This document shows positions 48,564-60,575 of a stretch of 64,000 bases of DNA, piece by piece. The position numbers were made by a program, and so were the translations under genes. Origin of the DNA: Mantis religiosa (lineage: Eukaryota > Arthropoda > Insecta > Mantodea > Mantidae); NCBI GenBank assembly GCA_030765055.1, contig CM060958.1, positions 80,045,568 to 80,109,567 of the forward strand, read 5' to 3'. Every line of letters starts with the position of its first letter. Within the stretch, counting starts at the first letter, position 1. The notes below the pieces were generated by a model. It made no database searches, was not told where the DNA came from, and worked only from the letters and a program-made list of their open reading frames with translations.

Positions 48564-49257
48564 GAAAATGGATTCATAAGACTATGTACCAGAGATATTT
48601 TCTTATTTAGACTTGGATACAAGCTTTGTATGTACTGTAACACTAATTTATTTTTCATTCCTAGAACATGTTCTGATAATTTTCTGGTTTGCAATGATGT
48701 TACATTGTAAGAAAACTGTGGGTGATAGAAAGGAGTTGAGATAAAATTGAAATATTTCTATTTTATGTGACAATTTATTATATGCATATATGTCTATATT
48801 AACAGAGAAACAGATGTTCATTGTGAAATAGGTGTTCATTGACTCATCATTACGTATATTCTTTTTTGTATACTTTTATGGCTGCATACTTAGCTTTGCA
48901 GTGCACTGCATAGCAGCTTTTTTTACTGTGAGTATAGAAAATGTATTTAAAAAGAAGGGAGATTAAAATGGATGAGGTGTGGTGTGCGAGAGAGAGGAAA
49001 TAACGTTACTAAAATAATGATCGATAAATACAAGGTTGATAGTACAGAGTTATATAAAACCACCTACGATTCATGTGGCAAAATTGTTTTTATTTTCCGT
49101 TGAGGCTTAAATACCTGTGCGCCGAACTCGCTGGTCAGACATAAGGAAACTGAATCGTCCTGGCGCAACTAATAGATAAGAAACCCGCCTCCCTCACTTA
49201 GGCCAGTCTTGCTCGCATCGGAAAACATTTGCTCGCGTCTGTACGTGTTGATCGACT

Positions 49258-49345
49258 TTTTTTTTTTTTTGTAATTTACATCCTCCAGCATTTAGTCATA
49301 TCGGACGATAAATGAAATGGGTTAAATGATGCTCAATGCGTCAAA
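49258..49345 (-). mobile_element. SINE family B 3' fragment
   Basis: A T13 run followed by tttagtcatatcggacgata and aatgaaatgggttaaatgat, the complement of the family B tail at 36404-36480. It is 5'-truncated, as retroposons often are, and sits inside transposon T. Confidence 0.75.
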
Positions 49346-49677
49346 GAGTATATAACCTTTTATAAACAGTTATCGTATTACGCACCGGGCGAAATTACGC
49401 AACTTTATATTACGCGGGAAGGACCCACCTCTCAAATAGTATATTTCCTTGCCGGCAGAGGGAGACCTCAAAACTGCTGCCAGCACATAAAAGAGGATAT
49501 CCAGCCGCTAGGGGAATCGTATATAATCTCGCTCCATCAGCGATGCTATTGATGACGCCAAATTTGGCGCGGTAAGTCACATATAAAAATGAAAATCGTG
49601 TATATTCACATTATAAAGGGAAAATATTGGGCAGGTGTATTTCAATGGAAATATATGAGGTTTCTTGAGATAAAGAT

Positions 49678-49899
49678 AATTGTTTAGATTGTGATCAGGT
49701 TTATGTTGGAAAGATGAAACGTAGTTTGGAAACCAGAAAAAGAGAAAATTTTCGTAACATTAAATAAAAACAAACTGATAAATCGGTCGTAGCAGATCAT
49801 TTTTGGTTATTTAACCATGAAATAAATCCCGAAGTTAAATTATTAAAACAATTAAATGGTCCCATAGATTTAATAGTTTGGGAAAAATACTTATTTTAA
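49678..49899 (+). pseudogene. Penelope-like element, GIY-YIG endonuclease fragment
   Basis: The frame reads NCLDCDQVYVGKMKRSLETR with the YVG and catalytic-Arg context of the GIY-YIG nuclease. After one TAA at 49765 it continues SVVADHFWLFNHEINPEVKL and LNGPIDLIVWEKYLF to a stop at 49897. Linked Cys (CLDC) and the His-containing middle (ADHFWLFNH) are typical of the endonuclease at the C-terminus of Penelope-like retroelements. The reverse transcriptase is not present upstream, so this is a 5'-truncated remnant. Confidence 0.65.
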
Positions 49900-49935
49900 A
49901 AAATAAACATTGCGTAATGAATTTTGACATACCCG

Positions 49936-52900
49936 CAGTTGATTCTGGTTTTAGGTTTGTTTCGCCTTCAGATGTTGGTTGTTCTGGTAAAACATAAGAA
50001 AACCATGGTAACCAAGATTTCCTTGACAACGATTTGACTTGGAGTTGATGGACTGAGCGATTTGCTTTTGAAATCTATTTCCATTGGAAAGAAGAAGGAA
50101 GTATTAACATCAATTTTCTTAAGATAAGTGTAGCTTAAGTAACAAATATTTATATTCGTTTATAGCTAGAATGTTTTATCGCAAATATTGATACATAACT
50201 ATGGTTTAAATTTTTCTATCACCAGATGAACATCAATGAATAGAAGCCTTGTCAGGTTAGTGTAGTAGATTTTTGGGTACCTAGACCATTATTTATATCT
50301 TATTAGTCTATCTTAGAAGCTGTTGCATTTCATCGGGATTTTGCGCTCATCAGCTCTGTGATTCTATTTGGATACAAATTTGTGTTTGTACACAGTAAAA
50401 CTGCAATGATTGTGATGCACCACAGTCCTGTATCTCTCGCCATGCCTTCAGAACAAGCATTCCACGTTGCGGTTAGCTCACACATGTCATTCGACATGCT
50501 CTTCTACCTGTACATTCCCGAGCGTCCTGCAAATTGTAAATGAATTCGTTTAAGAACGTGCTGCATGACTTGCATGGCTTTCCCGGAATAACCGGTATCA
50601 ATATTTAAAAAGAAAAGCGAAGTGCTGTCTGTATCACTGATACTGCGGTTAACCGAACGGATCAATTAAACAGATAGGGATGTGGGTTATTTACCACAGG
50701 TAGCATGCACTTAATGCTGCTTCGGTAAACCCGCAACAATTACCATTACATCCTGTGGCTTACCTTGTGGACTTTCATGACCTGGGAATAGGCGCGAATG
50801 GCAAACTGTGACTGTTCATCCTATAGTTCAGTAAATACACCAAGCTTCACTTGTAAAACTTCACTCTGAACATTTTTTAAAAATATAAAGATATACTTTT
50901 CGGCCTTTTTTGCCTTATTTTGCACTTAATGCTGAGTAATATGGTGTCGTAATAGCAACAGCGACTATTTTGCACAGGTGATAACTATGTTCCCACAGAT
51001 TTCCGTGAAGATTTTCATCGATAGGTGTCGGCATGAAACAGTCCAAACATCCCAGAGCAACATTTTAATATTTTAACTGCAGGATAAACGGTTGAAGCAA
51101 CTTGAAACTTTCATATATATAATTTTTATGTGAAATAACATTTATTTTCTTACAAGAACAAACCATGTAAGTGTCGATTATCATTAATTTCAATAAAATA
51201 GCACATCAAATGTTGATTTTCACATTTAAAACATGGTACTCTTCTTTGTCTGATTATTTATGGGAGTTCCTGTACATAGTGTGCAGGGCATCCATCACGC
51301 TGGTACCACATTTGTGACCTACAAGTACACTATTGATAGACACAAGGAAACTGTCCTACCATGGAAAGTAAACAAAACGGACGCAGTGTGTCATTGCCTC
51401 CATAATACTACACTGTGTTGAATGGGGCAACCGTACTGAATTTTCGTTGCTATTTACGTTTCTGTAAGAACAATTGCAAAGTGCTTTGTGCAAATTTTGT
51501 TTACATTTTTATGATTAGTGAGAAAACAAAATAAAAAGGTAGGTTCCTACCTAAAAGTATTGAATTGGCCCTAAAATTACCATCACAACGTCCTCAAAGA
51601 CGGCTAATGACATTTAATTTCCCCCATATATCAAGTGACTTTTATTCAGCACATTTCTTTCTATAGCGCTTAGTTTCGGAGATATTATACTGTCTCAAGT
51701 TAAATGGTCCACATTGTATATACATATTATATGATGCAACTAGTTGCTGAACTGTAATTTTCTTAATGATTGTTTTAACAGGTCTTTTTTATATTAAATA
51801 CCCCACAGTCATACTTAAAAATAATTTGGACGTTGGAAAAAGCTTCGAATTTATGGTAAATAGCTCGAACTAAAGAAAAACTACTCTTACTAGGCTGGAT
51901 AAAACAATCACAAACAGTGATTTGAGAGAGAAGATGAAGCGTTACCACGGACTGCAGAGGCGGCTTGTCAGTGGTATTTGATCTCCCTGTGCCAATGCAG
52001 CTTTAAGAGGTGGATGGAACATTTAACTTCCGCATACGTTAGTGGGGAGGGCTTCACATCTTAACTACCGTTCCATGTTACCAAGTCTTGGGAACTCCAC
52101 GGCTCAGTAAGTCTCAAAATTGTTCATTGGAACGAAAATAGGGAGAGCAAGAACGAAAGCAACGATGCAGCAATCAGAACCTTAGCATAATATTTAAAGG
52201 GAAATTAAAACGAAGAACTGCTCTCTTCACTTTTTCGAACCTGTTGATTAAATCCAGTATACTGTTGAGGATATGTACATTTTAACGCATTTTGTAATGA
52301 GACTGACATTGCAACCAGTGGTCATAACAGTGAAGCGGAATCATGTGCTTTACTGTACCTGGAAAAGATATTGTGAAGTCTTTATTGAAAATACTCAGAT
52401 ATGAGTCGAATTTTAATGGATGGAAGCAGGGAACAACGAACTCCATTTGATAGAATCAAAACCTTAGCTACTTCGATGGCCATATGGATTTTTCCTAAAG
52501 CCCCCCTCCCAAAAAATGATTTGCTGTCTAGCAGGAGGTGAAACCTTAGTACGTTATACAAAACCTTTTCATATTTGCTGAAGCACTGGCTTTTATGCAA
52601 TATTTCCATGCCAATACTTCGATTCTCTAGTTTCAGTACTGCCATAAACATCAAATATCTATTAATATTTCGCTCTCTATTACAAAGCCTTGAATATTTA
52701 AAATAGGCGTAAGGGATATAGAAAGCTCCTTATAGCAAACCAATGAAATAGAATAATACTAGTACATCATGTAAACTCTTATTTCGGTAAAAAAGACTAA
52801 TCATTACAAATGTTTCCTTGCATTATATTTTCTCGAAAAATCTTTAAGACGAAAGTATATAATAAACATAAATAAATCAGTGTTTACTGGCATCATTCTT

Positions 52901-55900
52901 CAGCACCACGATTCAACATAATTTGGCATTTTTATGCTTAAATTACGGCGTAGAAACAGTAGCTGAATCACGTATTATGTAAGAGTATTAAAAAACTGGG
53001 CGTAGCTTTTATATCCTATTATATACTGATTAAATACTGTCAAAGAATATTTCATTTTTTACCAGGAAGTTTACCTGGATTTATGAGTCTATTTGGTTGT
53101 GACCATAAATACATTATATTTAAATGTTTTATATGAAAACATTTGTTTTATTGCTTATTAAAATATAAGACATTTGTTTCGTTTGGTTAAATATATGTAA
53201 CAATAGTCTAGGAAACCAATCACCACTAGGCAATTTAATATCGTTTCATCATTGCAATTCAATTTCCATTAGCATCGGAAAAAAGGTATGGTTCTAGTCT
53301 CCGGAATGTTGACCTTACCAGCAATTTGACTTTCTTTCCCATTTGTAAAGGAATGAGCAGATCTCTAAGTTTCCAAATGTTTTTATGGAAACTTACCTGG
53401 GAAAAATATGTTCAAGAGCATTTTATCAATGATCATACTTATTTATGTCTACGTGTAATTTAAAGATTAAAACTTCTTCCATCGCGCCCAATATATTTTG
53501 CAGTAAAATGTTTTCCTGTGTGCAGCTTAAGATGTCAATAGGTGAACTTACTGCTTAAAGAGAACTCGAGCAGGCCGGGACAGTGAGTTTTGTACACTAG
53601 GTCACGCTGGAGTGGGAAATGCCTTACCGCATGAAGACCAGAGTCTGCGAGCAGACTCCATCTCAACCAGCCAAACAGCACATAAGGCTATGCTTCAGCA
53701 ACAGTCGTGCTTTATATAACCTTTGGGCATGCTCAACAAAACATTCAACATTTACTATGTCCTACTGTGTTATTTCATGCAAAATACACACAAAATCAGA
53801 TGGATAAAAACACAGCAGTGTCCTACTTTCTTCTAACACAAATCTTAAAAAGTTCTCTGTGTTGCAGACTAAAAGAGAAGTAACAATATAGCCAAAGCTA
53901 TATTTTACAATAAACTCAAATACATATTGTACTGAACATATTGTAAGAAAGATAAAAATTGTGTGTTATTGGGTTTAGGGCTGAATTTCTCATCTGTAGT
54001 GAACTGTCAAAACATGTTCCCAGGACATAAATATCTGTATAATTTCCGTGAGCAGTTCAAAATAAATATTAATTAAAACTTAAGATTGTAATAACTCGAA
54101 GAAAAAGTTTAAATGTCACTGAGAGAAAAGGTTTCCGCTGTAGGGGGATATAAAGTAGCGTGGAGAAGAAAAAAGTAACACAGAGTTTGTTTTCCCATCA
54201 TTATGGAAAGATATATGACATTCTACGAGTATATACTGATATTATTATTTAGTTTGTTATTGCTGATTTAAGAGAACTTTTAAAGACAAAGTTATATCTC
54301 GATTACTATTCTATAAGATAGAGTATTTACATGCAGAAGTCTTTGATATTGCTTGCTCTGGACAAGAAGGCAAGCTAGAGGAGTGTGTATTGTAATTACT
54401 TTTGCTGTCCCCAAGGTGTATATGGTCCCCTTCCAAGTATGACAAGGATGGAAGGTTTGTTTAAAATGGACAAGAGCTGTCACATAACTCACCCATACAT
54501 AACACATATCGCTGCATTTACTGCAACTAACATAGATCTGGAAGCATAGGTGATTCATATGCACTCTCATACACTCATGTCCTTGTAAACAGATCCGCTA
54601 CTGGAGCAGATAAAAGTTCAAGCTCCTCTGCCCTTCATACCCTTCTAGCCTTCTTGTCGTGGGCATACAGTAGATGGTTCTTGGTTACAGAGTGGTCTCT
54701 GTTCTCTGCTATGTCGTCTGAATTAATGAAAGACTTCTGGAGTCACGAACCCCCTCTTGGGATTTTACTTTATATATTGCGATACTGTGCAGATGACCGT
54801 AGCAGTGTACTCACTTTCTTGGACTGTCCGCTTAAGCAGTTTATTACTTATGTGCACAATTAACTTCCAGCACTATTTGATTTGTATCTGTGGTTGGAGC
54901 TTTGGGTTACTTCACTGAAGTATACTGAAATGATGATAATATATGTATAAGGGTGCTGTACAAGGCCTTCAGCGCTCTTATGCCTTGAATTGTGGCAAAT
55001 ATCAGATATAAAATTGACTACAAAATAAAAGTCCTAGAAAAATCACAGATATAGGTGATCGTGGCAAAAGCCAAGGACAATTCCAGATTAGCAAAGGAAA
55101 AAAGGCCATATATCCTAAATTCTTATCTCAAATTGAAGTATATTCATAATAAAAAATTAAAAGTCCTTTCAACTGCACTGTCACCTACCGCCAGTACTTC
55201 TGCAAGACTGACTGGCAGTTGCAGAGACTCCCGAATATTTTCTAGGGTAACGCACTTTAGCGACACATGACGGACCAAGACAGTATTGTTTCAAAGAGAC
55301 CAAAGAGGGGCACATTCTCCCTTTAAATAGTAACTGTGTGTAAAATTGTAGTGGCCAAAATGCAACCGAGGCATGGACCTCATCTCCCAATAAAATCCAC
55401 GAGAGAACGTTACGCATTTTATCGCACGTTCCTTAACTGTTCACTCCACTACAGCGTTTACATGTTTACTAAGCGGAAATCACAATGGAATTTTTAATCA
55501 GATAGGCAGTTACACTGTATTTGATACTTAAGCTCCTGAATACTGATTGACACTTGTTTCTTTATCTATTCTCTGTACATCCATGTTTGGCCAATATAAC
55601 TTTCATGGAATTTCAAATAATTATATTTAATTACATGGCGCAGTGAATATTAAGATTTTCCAGTCAAATGTTTCTAAGTCTGGTTGCAAACTTTTCCATT
55701 ATTAGATTATATCTCCAAATTTACTTTGGTAGTATTGTGTTTCTTTAATTATGTTCCTTCCTCTGCTAATTAAGATCTTTCAGTTTTTAATTGATTTAAT
55801 GTGCAGTTCTTGTCTGTTATCGGAATTTTTAATGCAGTCTAATTCTGTGCACCCTTTAACTCCGTCTGATCATCCAATACTGAAGTCTTATTTTATTTTT

Positions 55901-56158
55901 GTGCTCCTCTATTAATATTCAGAGTTCAGTGTCATAGAATATTTCATGAATTGTAAAAACTTAGTATTATACTTCTGGGTGTCTTTGTTTTTAAATTTTC
56001 CTACTAATTACTACTAACTACTCCTAATTTACCTATAGATGTTCTGAAAACTGAATAAATATAACTTAGTTTTGACATAACCTCCTTTTTTAAGAAAAAA
56101 GCTTTTCATAGCTAACGAAAATGTTTCATTTGTTTTATTTTTATATGCTCCCATTTTC
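49936..56158. other. Long AT-rich stretch without recognised features
   Basis: More than 6 kb with only short ORFs (longest about 92 codons, minus 54292-54570), no domain I recognise, and no copy of the repeat families found elsewhere. It is the largest repeat-poor segment of the window and could be intron or intergenic DNA, or old decayed repeats. Confidence 0.45.
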
Positions 56159-56489
56159 GAAATACCGTTGGCTGCGCCGTGGCTCAGTGGTTACACCGCT
56201 TGGCTCTCACCAAGGCGTCCCGGGTTCAAGGCGCCGTGACTCAGTGTTTAGACCGCTTGGCTGTCACCAAGGCGGCCCGTGTTCGATCCCAAGCGATCGC
56301 AGTGAGATTTGTGGTGGACAACACGGCGCTGGGGCGGGTTTTCTCTGGGATCTCCGGTTTCTCCCGCCATATCATTCCACCGGTGCTCCATCTTCATCTC
56401 ATGTATCATCAGTGTCATCGCCTGCGGTGCCGTATGTAGTAAAAGCGGGCGTTAAACACTACACATTTCATTTCATTTGGAAATACCGT
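56159..56489 (+). mobile_element. tRNA-derived SINE, family F, with duplicated tRNA head
   Basis: A perfect 10-bp target-site duplication, gaaataccgt, lies at 56159-56168 and 56480-56489. The tRNA-like head occurs twice in tandem, with a 57-base period (cgccgtggctcagtgg at 56175 and cgccgtgactcagtg at 56232). The first head carries gggttcaa, the second the fuller B-box tgttcgatccc. The single body follows, ending gcgggcgttaaacactacac. The duplicated head is inside the target-site duplications, so it was part of the inserted RNA or cDNA. Confidence 0.88.
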
Positions 56490-57215
56490 AACTGTTATTT
56501 TTCAGTGAATGTTTTCACATGTATTGTTCACGGATGCTTAAAGACAGATGCCTATTTCAAAAATTAATCTTGTGATAATGCAAGCTGTATACCGTCACCT
56601 GTCTAGCCGCTGAGCCCATTATTCCATCCACCTAGTACAAGCTTGTATCAAAGAAGTTGTCTAGGAAACACGCCTCCAGATTCAACGTATGAGAATGCAT
56701 TGTATCTTTTGGATAGGCAAGGAAGTAACCGTCCACTATCCCGACAGCAAAACAGACCTCTAATCAGTGTTTCAAAACGACTTTCACGTCATTATTGTGG
56801 TCGTTAACGTGTTATATCTGACCTCCTTCAGGATAGGCAACTTCTTCAGCACTGTTGTACTGAATTACTCGTCCTTGGAATTGATACTCGCTTCAGTCTA
56901 TTGACCCAAAGCAATATCATGACAATTTTCAAATACACTAATGGAACAGATTATCACTATGCTTACCATGTTCATCATATCATCATCATAATATAATAAA
57001 TATATTAAATTCAAATGTTTTAAAATATTCAAAATATTTTAACTTGAGCTTCACTGTCTCTACGGTTCTTTCAATTGTTATACTTTGAATCACATACTGT
57101 CATTCAACGAAATCACGTTTCACATCAATGACTACTTCACAAATCTTTAAGGTAAGACTACTCTTTCATTCATTAACATTTAATGCATGAATTATTTTGC
57201 TACTTGCTCGACGCA
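56490..57215. other. No recognised feature
   Basis: AT-rich spacer. Confidence 0.4.
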
Positions 57216-57411
57216 ATCGATTGGATTAGCCATGGTGATTAAAGCGATAGCTAATGGACTGGCCATCCATTCAAAGCTAAACGTCGTGAGTTGGAATCTC
57301 AGCAACTGCAGTCAAATGTGCCTGTGGTAAAGGATGGGGAGGGATCAAGTAAAATAATCGGTGTAATGGCATGCTTGGATATTGACGTGGTATCATTTGA
57401 CTGCAGTTGCT
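57216..57411 (+). mobile_element. tRNA-like repeat, family E, with an inverted repeat
   Basis: gattagccatggtgattaaa resembles an A-box region and cgtgagttggaatctcagca a B-box. Just after it, an 18-bp sequence (agcaactgcagtcaaatg, 57301-57318) occurs again inverted at 57394-57411, giving a stem with a 75-base loop. Only one copy in the window. tRNA derivation is inferred from the boxes alone. Confidence 0.4.
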
Positions 57412-59503
57412 TAGATGTTGCCTTTTTACAGTAAAATCACCACAATTTAATTGTAAAAGTAATGTAATATGCATCATTAAAATACTCTTTACCATCTTCA
57501 GGAGGTCCCTGGAGCTGTTAGGTACAATCTAGGCGTTTCTACTCACCAACCAACTCGCCTCAAGCGCAGACTGCCACAAGATCTTCTCCTGAGTGACCTC
57601 TCCAGTACAGACGACCCAGACGAGTTATAACTACCAAACTTAAAGTCCTCAATTTGTGCTACAGTGATCCTGCCATATTTAGCTAGAGTAGTCGTTCATG
57701 GCTACCTCAATTATTATGTGTACGTTTACTAACTTTCTCAATAACAAAGTATGCTTTCTCAAAAGAGCATACTTGATGATCGATGGTTAATAATAAAGAA
57801 TACTAAAAATATTCAAAATTTTGTGTGTATAATTGACAAAGTCCAGGAAAATATTATAATAAAAAGAACTGCAGTAAAGCATTTTCAAGTTGAATACATC
57901 CTAATGATATCTTAGGGAAACACCATGCATTAAAGGGTCAATAACTCGGTTAAGTTACTTTACTCTGGACTAATTCAAACCACAGAGTAAATTATATACA
58001 TAAAGGCCTCACTATCTCTTGACCACTTATTGTGCACATTAAATGTGAGGCAATGATTCCTGAATTATGCTTAAAAAGAAATGTTTAGTAACGCAAGTAA
58101 TACAGAGACATCGATATTGGCAATCAATACTGCCATTATTTGGGATAACAGTGGTAGCTAGAAGGAGAAATTTTCAGCACGGGAGCTTGTGAACTAAAGA
58201 GGATTCATTTGCACTCAAATGAGTGCGTTGGGAGCCAGTAACCTAGCACATGTACCTTTGACCTGGCTGTGCATGCTTCTAGAACAGGTTAATGAAGCAT
58301 ATTTCACTGGCCAAAGGACGCAACGCCGAACATGTTCTGTCAGAGCGCATGTATACACAGCCAGAAGGGCTTCACAGAAGAAAGCAAGAGGTGTTACTAA
58401 AAGGCAAACAAATAAGAGGACAATACAAATGATTCAAGTGTTTGCGTTTCCTACGTGCAGGTCCCGGGAGGCAAACAGGGCAGCCAACTCTCTCACTCAC
58501 CTGAAACAGAAAACAAAACAGTGTTAGTAATCCACCACACTCGCTTTCTCTACAAACACTACATCTGGTTCATTCATGACCTCACTAACTTGATGCTTGT
58601 GAATACTTTATAAGGGAAGCTGCGAAGGAACCACCCTCTGGACTGTACCCTCATCACCTACGGTCATGTAACACAAACTACCCTGGGCAGATTTCGCTCA
58701 ACAGCTGCAAGGATTATCAACTACTTGGTTCTACAATAACTTCTATTGTTTTAAAAGCAGACGGAGAACACCAGTGCAATATTAATTCTAATATACTTTT
58801 CTAAACTCTGTTTAGGATAGTGATTCAACAGCTTTGGTATCAATTGAATATATTTTGAAAGTGAAACACGCAGCAACTAAACAGAAATAGCCATTCCAGT
58901 ATCATTTATGTATTATTTATGTTTTCCTTTCTTAATTTCCTAATGTTGTGACAAACTTCATAGTTCTTGTAATTCTCATTTATTCAGGCATCTACCCAGC
59001 AATAGGCCTGCTACAGACTAAGAGGTGGTTCACAATATTCACTAAGGCAAACTAGAATAAAAATGGCAGTGTGTTCGTTCACAATTAACAGGAGATTTAC
59101 TGAGTCTAGGGAACGGGAAAGAAGACCTGATCAATTTTGAGCACTATATTTGCCGCTATATTGGATCCATATGGCACATATCACACAGATTAGACTGGGC
59201 AAAAAAAAAATAATTGTTGAATGATTGGAGCACTTCATGAGGCAATTCCTACTAATTTTGGGTTGAGAAAGACAAATATGACAATGAAAAATGTTTATTA
59301 ACTCTAGTTTATATATTTTGTACACAAGGTGGAAGTATTACATATTAACGGATTGAGAGAAAAGGATACATTTTAATTACATGCATGCTAACAACAATGA
59401 AAGTGCATTTGACTTTTTTAACTGGTAATTACATGCTAAGAGTTATAAATTTCTGGAAAAATACTTCGCAGATAGTCGTGTCTGAAGAGAATCATGTAGT
59501 GGC
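57412..59503. other. No recognised gene
   Basis: Includes a 102-codon ORF at 58219-58527 (+) rich in Arg and Thr with no family match that I know. AT-rich otherwise. Confidence 0.35.
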
Positions 59504-59870
59504 CTATTGACTTCGTCGTCTTTTAGCTTGCCTCTTGTGATGGAGTTCCGCAGAATCCCTATACAAAGACCAACAGTAATCGGCAAGCATTACCTCATTC
59601 CAACAGCCCTGATATCTTTGTTCCATACCAGAAATGCCCTGATGGAATCTCTCCCCATGTTCATCACTAACAGCTCCACAACTAGGAGGGGAAAAGTCTA
59701 GGGAGGAGTGGAGAAAATGGATCTTAAGGGACATGTTTCATCCAAGGTTACGGTATTTTTGAAGGAGCACTGTCATCAAATGCTTGTAGTTCTCATCTAC
59801 GGTATTTTGACAGGTTTGCCAGCTCCCAAAAAATCACCCAAATTTAAGTCTTCACTGTAAAGAAATGAAA
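59504..59870 (-). pseudogene. C-terminal remnant of an uncharacterised arthropod transposon-associated protein
   Basis: The minus strand reads ENYKHLMTVLLQKYRNLG, an in-frame stop, then NMSLKIHFLHSSLDFSP and GAVSDEHGERFHQGISGMEQ, RYQGCWNEVMLADYCWSLYR, ending KRQAKRRRSQ-stop. From memory this C-terminal pattern (MSLK(I/V)HFLHSHLDFFP, DEHGERFHQDI, MLADYCW) recurs in many insect predicted proteins, and its copy number suggests a mobile element. The upstream frame is broken. Function unknown. Confidence 0.55.
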
Positions 59871-60149
59871 TATCACTTTATCTTCAGAACAAGAGTTAAT
59901 CTATCACTTTTATGGTGATTTTTAATTCAGCAGATGGAAATACATGTAAATTCACCATGTTAAAGAACGAAACATCTTCATTGTTGCTCATTGTTGTTGA
60001 GGTCTATCATTTAAGACAGAAGATGGAGAACCCTCTAGTCACAAGCAGGAATCATTAATTGGGAGCAATATTAATTTCTATTCTCACTCCCTCAGGTTCG
60101 TTGAGAGTCAGAGAATAACTAACAACAAAGATCAATGAATAATTTCAGT
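59871..60149. other. No recognised feature
   Basis: AT-rich spacer. Confidence 0.35.
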
Positions 60150-60310
60150 ACACTAGATTTGAACTGAAAAATTAAAAAGTTCAAGGCAATAGCCATGATT
60201 TTAATCACGAATATGACTGCTATAACCAACTGAGCTACCATGGCTATAGATCACAACTACATTAAATTCAAGTGACTCTTATTTCCCCGACAAACCACCC
60301 AGAGAACTGA
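60150..60310 (-). mobile_element. Family A tRNA-like repeat, minus copy of an inverted pair
   Basis: aactgagctaccatggctat is the complement of the A-box region; the B-box is degraded (atttt aatcacg). The outer gtgactcttatttccccgac block is retained. Faces a plus copy at about 60400. Confidence 0.6.
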
Positions 60311-60399
60311 ATCGAATGATTTAATAATTAGTTAAACTATGAACCCAGAACTTAAAGTGCTTTTAGCAATATCAGTTGCTCCTTCGGTAAGCAATTTCA

Positions 60400-60575
60400 G
60401 AACCAGTAGAAATCTCTGTGTGTTGCTCCGGTAAAAGTGAGTCATTTGGGGAATTTAATATCATGCTAGAAAGTTACACAGTAGCTCAGTTTCCTAGAAT
60501 ATCTGACACTAAACCGCCAGATCCGTGATTCCTATCCTGAATTCAGCAGTGAATCTTCTAAGTCTGGCACATTTT
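60400..60575 (+). mobile_element. Family A tRNA-like repeat, plus copy of an inverted pair
   Basis: The outer block tgctccggtaaaagtgagtc, then ggggaatttaatatcatgct, cacagtagctcagtttccta and agatccgtgattcctatcct follow the family A order with a mutated B-box. Confidence 0.55.

Larger units (their letters stand above)
47921..49602 (+). mobile_element. TA-flanked DNA transposon, family T, copy 2
   Basis: Left end cactgtgttcagttattcgt at 47923 and right end ataaaaatgaaaatcgtg at 49600, with TA outside both. Matches copy 1 (3107-4366) over both ends and the coding-like part (48123-48563). Copy 2 also contains ~330 bases (about 48925-49257) absent from copy 1 and a SINE B piece at 49258-49345. Either copy 1 lost this part or copy 2 gained it. 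Confidence 0.65.

Noticed and set aside
56121..56567. 148-codon ORF as a protein gene
   Set aside because: It lies within a tRNA-derived SINE and its target-site duplications.
58219..58527. 102-codon ORF as a host gene
   Set aside because: No recognised domain, no splice or promoter evidence; kept only as part of an unannotated stretch.
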